A DNA stretch of 64,000 nt from Cinclus cinclus (lineage: Eukaryota > Chordata > Aves > Passeriformes > Cinclidae). The notes under the pieces were generated by a model. That model did no database searches, was not told where the DNA came from, and saw nothing but the letters and a program-made list of their open reading frames with translations. The position numbers and the translations under genes were made by a program. The stretch covers positions 26,015,970-26,079,969 of the forward strand of contig NC_085046.1 of assembly GCF_963662255.1 (NCBI RefSeq). Direction: 5' to 3'. The stretch's first letter is position 1, and the number at the start of each line of letters is the position of its first letter. Shown in pieces: positions 1 to 9,994 of the stretch.

Positions 1-2396
1 GTGATGGGCAAAGTCAGTATTACAGTATTACTGAGCTTTCTATAAAGAATGTGTGGAATAGCAAGTCTATGGAGGCTTCTGTCTTCTTTAGGACTGATAA
101 CAGAGGCAACTCATGGTCAGAAACATGGGGGTTCAGTGTCATCGAAAATGATAGAATGATCCAGCTTAAGCACATCTATGCAAAAAAATCTGTTTTCCCT
201 AAATTACATAGGCATTGTCTGCCTTGTAACTAACAATTTAGAAACGAGGTGTTGCTGTCTGAACCTGCTCCATCTCATTTTTATACAAAAATTCAGAGTC
301 TAAAACAAAAGAAGGGCATTATTAAATGTGGTTTCCTGTGCATACTGAGTGGACTAACAACTTTGAAATGAACAAGGCAGACTGTTTAGTCTATCTCAGC
401 ATTCTATGTTATGTAAAAAGAACATTCACTCACAACACTGCAGGTTTTACTTTAAGTTTATAGTTTATTGCTATTTATCATTACTTAGTCACCACAATTT
501 TGATGTATACAAATGAAGGCAAGCACATAATACATTGGCTTCAAATAGAATCACCAGTGTTCTGCAATTTTTACAGCCCTCTGTTTAATTCTGGCATCCA
601 ATAAATAAGTATTGCTAATACTAAAAGTAGAACTGTAATTGAAACAAATCTCATTCACATTGAAATATAAGTGATGTATTTATCCAAAGACTATGGTGTC
701 CTCTGGGACAAATTATTATATACAGTAGGCTGGAGAGTGTAACCTCCTTGGGGGAAAAGCATCGGGATGCCTGCAAATTTTAAAATTATGGAAATGTAAA
801 ATTGGGAAATTTGGCCAGAATTCACTATTAAAATATTTGTTGTGCTAGCGTTTCTTTAAATATTCTTTCCTTTCATACCTCACATCTATATGCCCAGCAC
901 ATTTGTTTAATCAAGCTGTTTTTGTTACTTTTATTTCTTGTGGTTGGAAGAATCTGAGAGATAAGTTCATGAAAGCTCCCGCTCCTTCTTTCAACAAATT
1001 GGTACTGGTTCTGAAATAAAAATATCACTATGTTCAATTACTTTGATAAGCATGAGAGGAATCTAGTCCAAATAAAATACCGTGTCCAGATTTAAAAATC
1101 TGTGCTTATAAACTTTACTTCTTCCATCAGTTCATAAGCTGACTCTTATATGCTCTCACAACTATAATGAGAGTCAGCTGACTAGGAGGAATCCTTATAT
1201 TACTTTTGCAGGACAGTTATGAATATGTTTTGCTGAGTGTCTGCTTCCTAAGAGTTATCATCCTTGTTTCAATAGCACTTTAGATTTTGGCTGGGTTACT
1301 CGTTCTACCAAATAGCTGTAACTGACATTAATGAGCTTTATATACCTTTATGTACACTTTATATACCTGAAATAATCAAGTTGTAACTACACTCCATATA
1401 TTGCAATTATACAGTGTTATTATTAAGAACAGAAATTATCTTCCTAAAAAAGAAACCAAAGAGCTTTTTGCTTTATAAGCCTGAAAACAGAATAACCATG
1501 AATATAAACTAAATGTATAGTAATAATGAATTTTAATACAACACTTAGCATTCTTCTCAAAAAATATGCTCATAAACCCCATAATAATTTAAGCTATTAT
1601 CTACCTAATTGCAGGTGAACTAAATGAAAGAAAAAGTAGAAGTATATTTAAAATGTAATTCTGCATGTTGTGAACTAAAATAATTATGTTTTTTTCCTGA
1701 ATACAAAGGCAAAACTTATTTTTCCCATTTTATTTTGTGTAGCTGAAGATTTGGGGAGTGAATAAGGTGTTATACGTTCATTAATATAGTCTTTATTGTA
1801 TATTGTATATTGTTAAAAGCAAAATAAAAATATGCTTAACAGGCACAGTTTGACTGTGAGTTAAAAATATTTCCCTTCAAAATATTAAGAATTGCATAAA
1901 TGCACCTCACTCAGAAATATTTATTTAATGGCATGTTCTGGAGCTGAATGTCTGGAAAAGTAGCATGTGATAAAATTGCAGTTTCCATAGTAACCTTGAT
2001 TAGTTTTAATAGCAAGGTGCTGAGACATAAAACATGACTTGATTGGCAGCTGCCCTAAGGCATAAACTCCTGTAATACAACTAAAGTGCATTTTTGCTTA
2101 TTAATACTAAGCAAAAAGCTACTTTTTTCTTTTCTACTGATTCCATCACTAGATTTTCAGTGTCAAGAGTTTTGTAATGTAGTCTAAACCAAATAATAAG
2201 CTCCTATAAAGCAAAAATTAGAACTCTCCATAGATGTAAAAGGTAAAAATGTTACTGCTTTTGGCTTGTGTTTGTAAAGGTTTAGAAAAGTGAGAGGCCT
2301 GCTATTCTCTGTTAGTAATTTTTTATTTTTTTTCGTGAAGTTTCCCCAAATTCAACATCTTTAGACACAGGAGTAAATTTCTCTCTTCTTACCATG
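1..2396. other. Unique AT-rich DNA, no gene seen
   Basis: No open frame longer than about 60 codons, no RNA gene and no mobile element that I recognise. The base composition is strongly AT, with many short A and T runs, and CpG is rare. The one ordered structure is a perfect 10-bp inverted repeat at 1137-1146 and 1170-1179 (AGCTGACTCT / AGAGTCAGCT) with a 23-base loop. A short TTGTATA-type direct duplication lies near 1795-1812. Ordinary intergenic or intronic DNA is the simplest reading. Confidence 0.7.

Positions 2397-2434
<38 letters not shown>
2397..2434. repeat. (TAA)n microsatellite
   Basis: About 12 uninterrupted TAA trinucleotides, ending in TAATTATTTA. Simple tandem repeat, probably length-variable. 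No coding or regulatory role can be read from it. Confidence 0.97.
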
Positions 2435-2871
2435 TATTTACACTCATCACTTCTTGTTAGTCACTGTCTCTTTTCTGTTTGATCCAAATCTCTGTTGTCC
2501 ATATGGTGCTGTTTGATTACAATTTCTTCCCTAGGAACATTCACATCAGAGACAAATCAGCTGTTTTAATAATTGCTATTCTAACATCACATGGCTAAGT
2601 ACTCCATATTTTCTCTGCCTGGGTATTTGACAACAAAGTATGTGGTGGAAACTATATACACCCTGAAAATAAATGACACAGGAGCCACCAATGAAAAAAT
2701 TTGACGTAGAAGCATTTTATTTGTGTTTCCTTGGGATGCTGTGATTATGAAAGTAGACATTTCAAGCCACATCCAGCAGTGCTGTTGACTTGGGATTCCT
2801 GTAATTCTTACATGTCTTTTTCTAAATGGTTTATATGACCATTAAGTCATGTTTTTTGCTGAACCTAAAAG
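2435..2871. other. Unique DNA between two microsatellites
   Basis: A 61-codon minus-strand frame (2587-2772) has no domain, and its context gives no splice or start support. I see no repeat family here. Confidence 0.6.
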
Positions 2872-2993
2872 GGAAGGAAGGAAGGAAGGAAGGAAGGAAG
2901 GAAGGAAGGAAGGAAGGAAGGAAGGAAGGAAGGAAGGAAGGAAGGAAGGAAGGAAGGAAGGAAGGAAGGAAGGAAGGAAGGAAGGAAGGAAGG
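2872..2993. repeat. (GGAA)n polypurine microsatellite, about 30 copies
   Basis: Uninterrupted GGAA tetramers for about 122 bp, entirely purine on the plus strand, ending in GGGGAAAAAAAA. Because the array carries no stop codons, it creates artefactual open frames (KEGR-type repeats on plus, SFLP-type on minus). Known from the class: GGAA arrays can be bound by ETS-family factors, and long homopurine mirror repeats can form triplex DNA. Neither is shown for this locus. Confidence 0.97.
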
Positions 2994-5479
2994 GGAAAAA
3001 AAATGAAAAGAGCTGTCCCTCAGCTGCTCCTTAGAAGGCCCTCGATCCTTCTTTGGGCACAAGGTCAGCTCTTCCCAAAAAGTTATCTATAGGTTCCATT
3101 CCTCTTTTTAACTTAGCTTCAGGCTAAAAGCACTTAGGGAGCTGATGTTGATTTCTCAGCCTGTGCTCTCTGCTCCTTCTCTGGACTCTTCACTGATGGA
3201 TACACACCAGTTTCCTGCTTCAGACTTCCTATCAGAACCAAGGGTTTCCTTGAAGCCTGCTCTGGTACCAGTACTCCAGAGAGGCTGACAGGCAAATTGC
3301 AATTCAAGCAGCTCAGACACACTCTTCTGTACATGTGCAGTCATACTTCAAACTTTTTTCTGCTTCTGATACTCAAAGCCTATCTCCGTAACTACACAGT
3401 GAGGACATTTTTTATCACTTTCTCTACTATTTCTCCTATGTAAGAGAGGTCCCTAATAATACTTTGTTTCCTTCTTTATTCTCAGGTTACTTTATAGCTA
3501 TCACTTCATGCATCCAAACTCTTTTAAATCAGAAGAACAGCTTTTCTACCTGAGTTAACGGCATCATACACTGAGTTAGAAACTGTGATATGAGATCTAC
3601 ACCATCTTGCACTGCCTAATAGGGTGTCATAAAATCATCCTGGTGAGAGAGCTTCTCCAGTTAAGTTTCACTGCTTATTTTATTATATCTCTAATCTGAA
3701 CAGGTACACTCCTGCAGAGTCATTGCATAAACTCTCCAGATGAAAGATCCTGGAATGAAACTTCAGAGCTGAATACGTCCAGATAATCTTTCTGTCCTTT
3801 TCACATTTTGCTTGGTTTTTCTTAATGACATCAGATACAGCTGTAGTTCACAACTTCTGTGCCATTTCATGACCACTGAGAGAATAACGTTTTTTTTCAC
3901 TCATACCACCAAAACCTAAAGAAAATCTATGCTGTGTACTCAGTAAATATAATCCTAAGTAAAGAAAAGCCAATATAATGGTTATAGGAAAATACACCAA
4001 ATGCTGAGAGTGAGGAAGAGAGGTCACAAGAAAAATAGCATGAGTTATTGATATTGAAATTGAAAAGATATTGAAAGGGTATTTTAAAGCCAATCTCACT
4101 ATTTTACTTTCAGTCTCTTCAGAGTGTAGAGACCATATCAATATTTAGCTGATACAGTGTTGTCATACTTACTGTAGAAAAGGAGTTGCTGATTCACTTT
4201 GTGGTGGTGTATAACCAGAAAGTTTATGATACACATGTTAGGGTACAGATGAAAAAGATGGCATGGTAGTTCAGGGCCAGACTGAATTATCTTTATACAC
4301 TGTGTACCTGAATGCACCTGCATATTGCCCTGTGAGGAAAGAGTTTCTTCCTCTTCTGTTTACCTCTTCCTCTTCTCTTAGACTATTCTTAGTAGTGGTG
4401 ATAGTTTTCAGACTGTTCTTTCGTGGGGAGTGTTAAGGTGAGGGACATTCCAACCATCATTAGAAATCTACATTTGCTATCATGAAGCAAATTTTTAAGC
4501 AAGTTCATTGCTGCAATATTTCAAGGACCGCAGAAATCCCACATTTATACTTTCTGTATAAGGAATATGTTCCAACCTAACCTCTGTGCTGAGTGGCAAA
4601 AGAATTTAAGGTTGTACTATGATCTGGGCATGCTTTTCCATATCAATTTCCCTAGTTGAATAGGAGAAATGCAGATCTGGGGGGCACTCCAGGTGAACAA
4701 TAATCATGGCCCCATGTAGGGTATGGCAATGGAACTTCAAATAATCCCTTCAAGTAGTTTCTGAATTCTCATTATGTGACAGTAATTGTTCATTTCAATA
4801 TTTACTTGATCCTCAAGACACAAAATCTTCACTGATTCTAATATTCACTGATGTACTTGGTTCACAGAAACTTCCTTTGTTATTGAAATCTTGACATATC
4901 TTTGTGTATATCCTTCAGAGTGATTAAGAACAACCCTTTTCTTCTCTGTACATGAACAGAAAATTCTGGCTCTGGAAGTCTGCTTCATAGAGTTTACATG
5001 TTTACAGTTGTGTGATTTGAGAGTAAAATAAGGAAATATTTGAAGAATTACACTGACCAAAGTTCAGAAGAAAAAAAAAGCAAAACAGAGGATGAAATGT
5101 AGAAAGTTTCAACAGTATGCTCTATCTATCCACAAATGCAAAAACAATTCAACAAAACTCCAGCTTATTAGTGTATTGATTTATTACTGATAAATAGTTT
5201 CACTGTTTTGTTTCTCACTATGGACCTTCTTGATCCTAATAATAATAAATTACAGCAACTGAAAGGTCTGTTAGTTATCTGAGAAGTATGTCTATCTATG
5301 TTTTCTGAATAAAATTTATCCTGCAGTTAGTCTGTCAGAGGGTGGGATAATGTGTTTCTGTGCTTCTATGATATTTGTGGGTAATAATGTGCTGAGGATT
5401 GCTCTTACACATCAGTTTTTTCAGCATACTACACTATAAAGATGTATATATGTAGAAGATGTGTATAAGACATGGATTT
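2994..5479. other. Unique DNA, no gene recognised
   Basis: The block 3010-3345 is visibly less AT-rich than its surroundings and holds two overlapping minus-strand frames of 62 and 66 codons. Neither resembles a protein family that I know, and two overlapping frames in one block argue against either being real. A 97-codon minus frame at 3848-4141 is leucine/isoleucine-rich and low-complexity, as expected of AT-rich chance frames. No CR1, LTR or RNA gene was recognised. Confidence 0.6.
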
Positions 5480-5735
5480 GATATCTATCTATATCATCTA
5501 TATCTATATCTATATCATCTATCTATATCTATCTATATCTATATCATCTATCTATATCTATCTATATCTAATCTATATCTATATATATATCATCTATCTA
5601 TCATCTATCTATATCATCTATATCTATATCTATATCTATATCTATCTAATCTATCTAATCTATATCTATATCTATCTAATATATATATATATATCTAATC
5701 TATATCTATATAATCTATCTATATCTATACATTAC
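5480..5735. repeat. Compound (ATCT)n / (AT)n microsatellite
   Basis: About 250 bp of ATCT tetramers mixed with the hexamer-like variants TATATC and ATCTATATC, so that short higher-order blocks (ATATCATCT, then ATCTATATCT) recur. It includes a pure AT run around 5680-5694. It yields two false open frames rich in I, Y, L and S. The imperfect, layered structure suggests repeated slippage over a long time. Confidence 0.95.
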
Positions 5736-5762
5736 ATATATACATATCAGATGTGTGTCTAT

Positions 5763-5804
5763 ATCTGTCAGTCTGTGTGTATGTGTGAGCGTGTGTGTGT
5801 GTGT
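5763..5804. repeat. (GT)n microsatellite, interrupted
   Basis: GTCTGTGTGTATGTGTGAGC followed by nine GT units. It directly follows the ATCT block with only about 30 bp between them. Alternating purine/pyrimidine runs of this type can adopt Z-DNA. Confidence 0.9.
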
Positions 5805-6505
5805 AATGTATCTACACCCTTTAGAGCAGTGGACTGTCAAGATGTGTAACATTTCCAAAGTTCCAGTGGCTTAACATGTTCCCTTCAGACAAGACCATTC
5901 TGAAGAAATTGACTGTGAAATAAAGAAACACAAAATTACACTTTATTCCTGAAAGAAGTTACAGACTGGGGAAAAAACTGGTGATTACGGTCTCAATGTT
6001 CTCATCACCCTTATGAACACTGGTCTCAGCTTTTTGTGTTTTGTGCTTTACACCAGACAATTCTTCTAGGTGTCTCCACTGACTATTGTATCATGGTCTT
6101 TTGAGCTTTCCAAACAGAAAATGGAGTCTTTTCCCACTTTCAGTTTTCCATGGGGGAATTTCCATGCTACAGCTCCAGCAACTCCATATCCTGAACAGAG
6201 CCATTCAAACCTAATGGTCCTTTCAGTGGCAAAGTATTGTTTCATTAAACTTCAGTCAGGAAATATAGATGGTCTCTGTGGGCTCAGTCATAGCTGCTCA
6301 GACACAAGCTGCTCACCAGGTGCCCTTTCAACAAGTTCAGGAAGTTTACACAAAGCTCAAATGCAAGTAATGACCTCATAAAAATTAGTATGCCTGAGGA
6401 AAATTGATACATATTTTTAAAAATTCTTTCTCAATCTTCAAATCATTATTTTCTCAGTCTGGGTGTGATTGGCTATTTTAAAGTTAAGAAACAAAGAAAC
6501 AAAAC
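5805..6505. other. Unique DNA with one unsupported open frame
   Basis: A plus-strand frame at 6070-6381 (103 codons) is the longest non-repeat frame in this part. It is Ser/Thr/Pro-rich with no signal peptide, membrane segment or recognisable motif, and no clear splice sites bound it. I treat it as chance. The last 20 bases (ACAAAGAAACAAAAC type) are A-rich and form the insertion target of the LTR that follows. Confidence 0.55.
6501..6505. repeat. Candidate target-site duplication (left copy), AAAAC
   Basis: AAAAC here is repeated as AAAAC at 6989-6993, directly outside the two ends of the LTR. A 5-bp duplication fits retroviral integration. The target is itself A-rich and (AAAAC)-like, so chance agreement cannot be excluded. 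Confidence 0.55.
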
Positions 6506-6669
6506 TGTAACTTTTTGTTGTGTCCCCTGTTGTTGTTGGGCAGGGGGATGTTCCAAGGTTTGTGAGCCCTGGCCTTTTGGGCACTTGGCTTTATGGTTTC
6601 TCACAAAAACCTGTAGTTTCCAGCCAGCATAAAAAGACTGGGAGAGCAGCTCAGACTTTTTCCACAGGC

Positions 6670-6675
6670 TTTATT
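6670..6675 (-). terminator. Polyadenylation signal of the solo LTR
   Basis: AATAAA on the minus strand, followed by GCCTGTGG (GT-rich downstream element). It lies between the TATA box and the U5-like end, as in a retroviral R region. Confidence 0.55.
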
Positions 6676-6730
6676 ATCGTCCATGAAGGGGGCAGTCTAC
6701 AAATCCAAAGATGGGGGATCACACATGTAA

Positions 6731-6740
6731 TTTTATAGGG
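6731..6740 (-). promoter_or_regulatory. TATA box of the solo LTR
   Basis: On the minus strand this reads CCCTATAAAA, placed at the expected distance (about 60 bp) before the LTR's AATAAA. It would start transcription leftwards, towards position 6500. Whether it is active is unknown. Confidence 0.55.
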
Positions 6741-6988
6741 TTTGGGGGAATCACAAGTAAACCAAAGGAAAACAGGGTTAACACATTTTGGCCAACTACA
6801 TTATCTTTCTTTGTTTGGGACAACCAATTATAGAGAACCAAACCTAACCAATAATATTCTAAAAAAGATAAGAAGAAGAGCTTACATTTTTTTCTGAGTC
6901 ATTCTAAGCAAGTAGTTTTTCTTATCTCCAAGGAAGTTCCAGGGGCCCTCACAGGGCTGTCTGCAGAGGGATTTGTCTCCTCTACACA

Positions 6989-7066
6989 AAACAAAACAAA
7001 ATGAAACAAAACAAAACCAACCAAACAATCAAAAAAAAAAATCAAAACAAAAAGCAAAAACTAAAT
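6989..7066. repeat. A-rich low-complexity spacer, (AAAAC)-like
   Basis: It runs from the right-hand AAAAC target-site copy (6989-6993) through AAAACAAAACAAAATG, CCAACCAAAC and an 11-A run to about 7066. It separates the LTR from the CR1 fragment. It was probably the A-rich target of the LTR, since similar A-rich sequence lies on the LTR's left side. Confidence 0.8.
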
Positions 7067-7092
7067 CCTCAGAGCTCCACCTGTCTTATCTT

Positions 7093-7635
7093 ACAGAATC
7101 ATAGGATATTTATTATAGAAGAGACCTATGGAGATCATCTACAAATTGGTGACCCTCTGTTCAAAGGAAGGCTAGCTTCAAAGTTATATCTTCCTCAGGG
7201 CCATTTCCACTTGGGTTTTGATTATTTCCAAAGACAAATGCCCTGTGGCCTGTCCAGGAAGCTCTTGCAATAATTTTTTTTTCATTCCATGCAATCAGAA
7301 AATAGTCTCGTTTCAATTTTTTTTTTTATGTAATCTTCCATTAAATATTTTAAGACTGTAATTAGATCCACCTCTTTGGTCTTTTATTTTTCCAACTAAA
7401 CAAATGGATCTCCCTCAGTCTCTGCCCATATGTTATATAGCTCAGCCTTCATCATCTTGCTTTATTTGCATTTTCTCCAGAAATCTACCTCAAAAAATAA
7501 AAATAATTTTCCTCATATTTTCATCAATATTTTTATGGTCAGGTAAGCTAAAAATATTTATCATCCAGCTGTTTGACTCAATTTGCTTGATTACAAGAGT
7601 GCTTTCACATATAGGACTCACCAGACCACCTTGGG
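7093..7635 (-). mobile_element. CR1 LINE 3' fragment, minus strand, old
   Basis: The left edge, ACAGAATCATAGGATAT, is the complement of the CR1 3' terminus. It is followed by recognisable CR1 blocks in order: GAGACCTATGGAGATCATCT, a CCCTCTGTTCAAAG block, TCAGGGCCATTTCCACT, and GGGTTTTGATTATTTCCAAAG. After a T-rich, poorly preserved stretch come AGATCCACCTC, GGATCTCCCTCAGTCTCTGC and CCCATATG, which match the segment of CR1 that encodes the C-terminal end of ORF2. Many small gaps, and stop codons in all frames, show a long-dead copy. It is 5'-truncated, the normal fate of CR1 insertions. The right edge is uncertain by some tens of bases. Confidence 0.8.
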
Positions 7636-9837
7636 TTTTTTTGTTTATCCTCTGCCCTTAGAACACATAAAACATTTAAAATCTAGTCTCTTCTCTCCCT
7701 GAAAAACCCACTGGCAAAAATACATAGAAGCTTTTTCTCATTACTGAGTTGCTGTTTATTAATACAATAGAAGCTATATAGCATTTGGGTAAAGTGACAA
7801 AGCTACATGATATTAATATTAGGCTGCTCAGCGAGCTGTGGAACTGGCTGTAGTCCATCAGCCAGCTAATTAATGAAAAAAAATATGAGAAGTAGAGAGC
7901 ACTTACTTCTGATATTGTGAAAGGAAAATAGAAAGGAAGGGAAATTTAAAAAAAAATAGCACAAAACTCCTTAATATAAATTGCTTTTTTATCACAGGCA
8001 GTGTATACTACAGGATACACTGGGGGTTGTGTTACCCCAAATTACTTACACAGAAATGCTGTGTAAAAATAACAGCTATGAAAAAATTCTCTGATGAGAT
8101 CCTTTCATGCTATGCAAGTTTGAGAAACTTTCTTCTTCCCCATATTAGATATTAATCTGCTTTCTACAGGTTATTAACTAGGAAAGAAGATGTAAAAGGA
8201 TATAGATAGCAGATGAACAAGAGTTATTTCTTTCATTAAACAATTAAAAAAACCAAAACAACTCATAAAATATATTTCTTTCTTAAAAAGACAAAAAGTT
8301 ATATTTGAAAAATTTTGTTGTTTTGCTAATTAAAATGAGTGGAACAAGATATTTTGTTCACTTCCATTATGTTTTTGTTTTTTTTTTCTGTTCATCTTTA
8401 TATTGTTTATTAGTAGCAAAAGGTAAAAACAGACATGGTTTGTTAGGCAAAAGCTTTTTAATGGAAACATGTAATTTTAATAACATATCTTTCTATGGAA
8501 ATATGGGATACCTCAACTTAGCTGGTATCCCAATATGGTGCAACAGTTGCCTAAGAGAACAGGTTCAGGTCCTTGCTTTACCTGAGTCATTTTACAGCTT
8601 TTTAGGTAGCAGCCAATTGCTAAGAGTCTCACTGTGATTTTGCCTGTATGTATATAAACATGCAGAGGTAAATCACAGAGTCAGAAAGCTCTGTGTCCAA
8701 AAAGGCTAGCACACTGATGTTATCAAAGACTATCATTCAGGCATCAATGTCTCAGTCTGCAATGTCACAGCATGTCTTTTATGCATTAAATTTGCACTAA
8801 TATGCTTGCAACATTTTGTTATCAACTATTCATTAATAAAAAAATCAAGTTTTTGTTAACGTCATGATCTGAAATTATGCAGGTTAAAGCTCAAGTCTAT
8901 TTCTTCAATAAATTTCACAGAACTGCAGAGTAAACTTGCAGAAAGAAGGAGGAGGTAGTACTTTTATTGTTTTTGTGCGTCTTGCTTTCAGGGCAAAATG
9001 AGCCAAATATTAATTAGCTGAATATTAACAACAGTCCCCAGTTGTTTTGTAGTTTATTTTCTACTAGGCATCTCCCAGTAGTCATTCAGAGCTTTCATTC
9101 TTGGAAAATGAAAGGAAATACAATAGAAAGAAGACACAGGCACAGAGTATTTCCCTCCACACTTCTAGTCCAGTTTTTTCAACACCTGAAGATTTTATAA
9201 GAAATGAATACAGAGTAAAAGCAAATTTTTAAAAATATCTCAGCTTTGAATAAGATCCCTTTCTAAGCATGTTGATGATATAGTTTTGACTTGTACATCC
9301 AGGTTTTCTAAAGATATCCTCACCAACTTGATGGAGTCTTTAGACAGCCTACCTAATGAATTGAGTAATATAATTTTCATATTATATTCAATTTAATAAT
9401 ATTCAGTTTACAGATGGTCCCATAGCAAAAAGGAGTAGTAAAACACAAAACCAACACATAGTTCTGAGAATTGAAAGAGCCTGACATTTTTCTTTATAAG
9501 TAAATATCATATTTTAATTGCTCCAGCCCCAAGGTAACCATAAAGTCATGCACTGACAGCTCATGTGGATTTTATGAGGCTGTTTACTCTGTTGTTCATG
9601 AGAAAAAGGTTTTCTAGCAACTGATGATGCTCCTGATGCTCAGATCACCTGTAAGTAAGAAAGTATATTCCTAAATAAGGAAAAAAGTATTTAATATTTT
9701 GCCTGCAATGAAAAACCTAAGAAAAGAAAATCTGAGTATAGAATCAAAGTGAGGAGTTATTAAGAATGTAGAGATGGCTCAAGTTCCTTGGCTATGCTAT
9801 TCTTCTCCCATTTTTAGTGTTATTTTTATTTCATTGG
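7636..9837. other. Unique AT-rich DNA, no gene recognised
   Basis: The only longer frame is 8305-8637 plus (110 codons), hydrophobic and Phe-rich around an 8-T run, without a domain or splice support. No repeat family was recognised. Several A/T runs are present (for example around 7880, 7950 and 8380). Confidence 0.6.
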
Positions 9838-9994
9838 AAAGAAGCTGTGGGTACCCCATCCATGGAAGTGTTCATGGGAAGTACGGATGTGGCATTGAAC
9901 CTAGTCTAGTGAAAAGGGTCCCTGGTCTTGACAGGGGAGTTGGAACTAGATTACCTTTAAAATCTCTACCAATCCAAAACTTTTCATGTTTCTG
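9838..9994 (+). mobile_element. CR1 LINE 3' end, plus strand, short copy
   Basis: About 155 bp match the terminal part of CR1 in order: GTGGGTACCCCATCCATGGA, AGTGTTCATGGGAAG, CATTGAACCTAGTCTAGTG, GGTCCCTGGTCTTGACAGGG, GAGTTGGAACTAGATTACCT, TTAAAATCTCTACCAATCC, ending near TTTTCATGTTTCTG, which corresponds to the terminal ATTCTATGATTCT. It is strongly 5'-truncated with moderate divergence. An open frame of 80 codons across it (9774-10016) is incidental. Confidence 0.88.

Larger units (their letters stand above)
6506..6988 (-). mobile_element. Solo LTR of an endogenous retrovirus, minus strand
   Basis: A 483-bp element begins TGTAAC and ends TACACA on the plus strand, so in sense orientation (minus) it runs from TGTGTAG to GTTACA, the TG...CA ends typical of LTRs. 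In sense order, the presumed U3 contains a TATA box (CCCTATAAAA, plus positions 6731-6740). It is followed about 60 bp later by the polyadenylation signal AATAAA (6670-6675) with a GT-rich stretch after it (AAAGCCTGTGG), and then about 160 bp of U5-like sequence. No gag, pol or env reading frame flanks it, so it is a solo LTR left by recombination between two LTRs. Flanking 5-bp direct repeats (AAAAC) support the exact ends. A 5-bp duplication is usual for class III (ERVL-type) elements, but I cannot assign a family. The signals are intact by eye, so it is a possible minus-strand promoter. Confidence 0.8.

Noticed and set aside
2826..3092. Lys/Glu/Gly/Arg repeat frame of 88 codons
   Set aside because: Reading of the (GGAA)n tract.
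5459..5849. Ile/Tyr-rich frames of 79 and 125 codons
   Set aside because: Translation of the ATCT/AT microsatellite.
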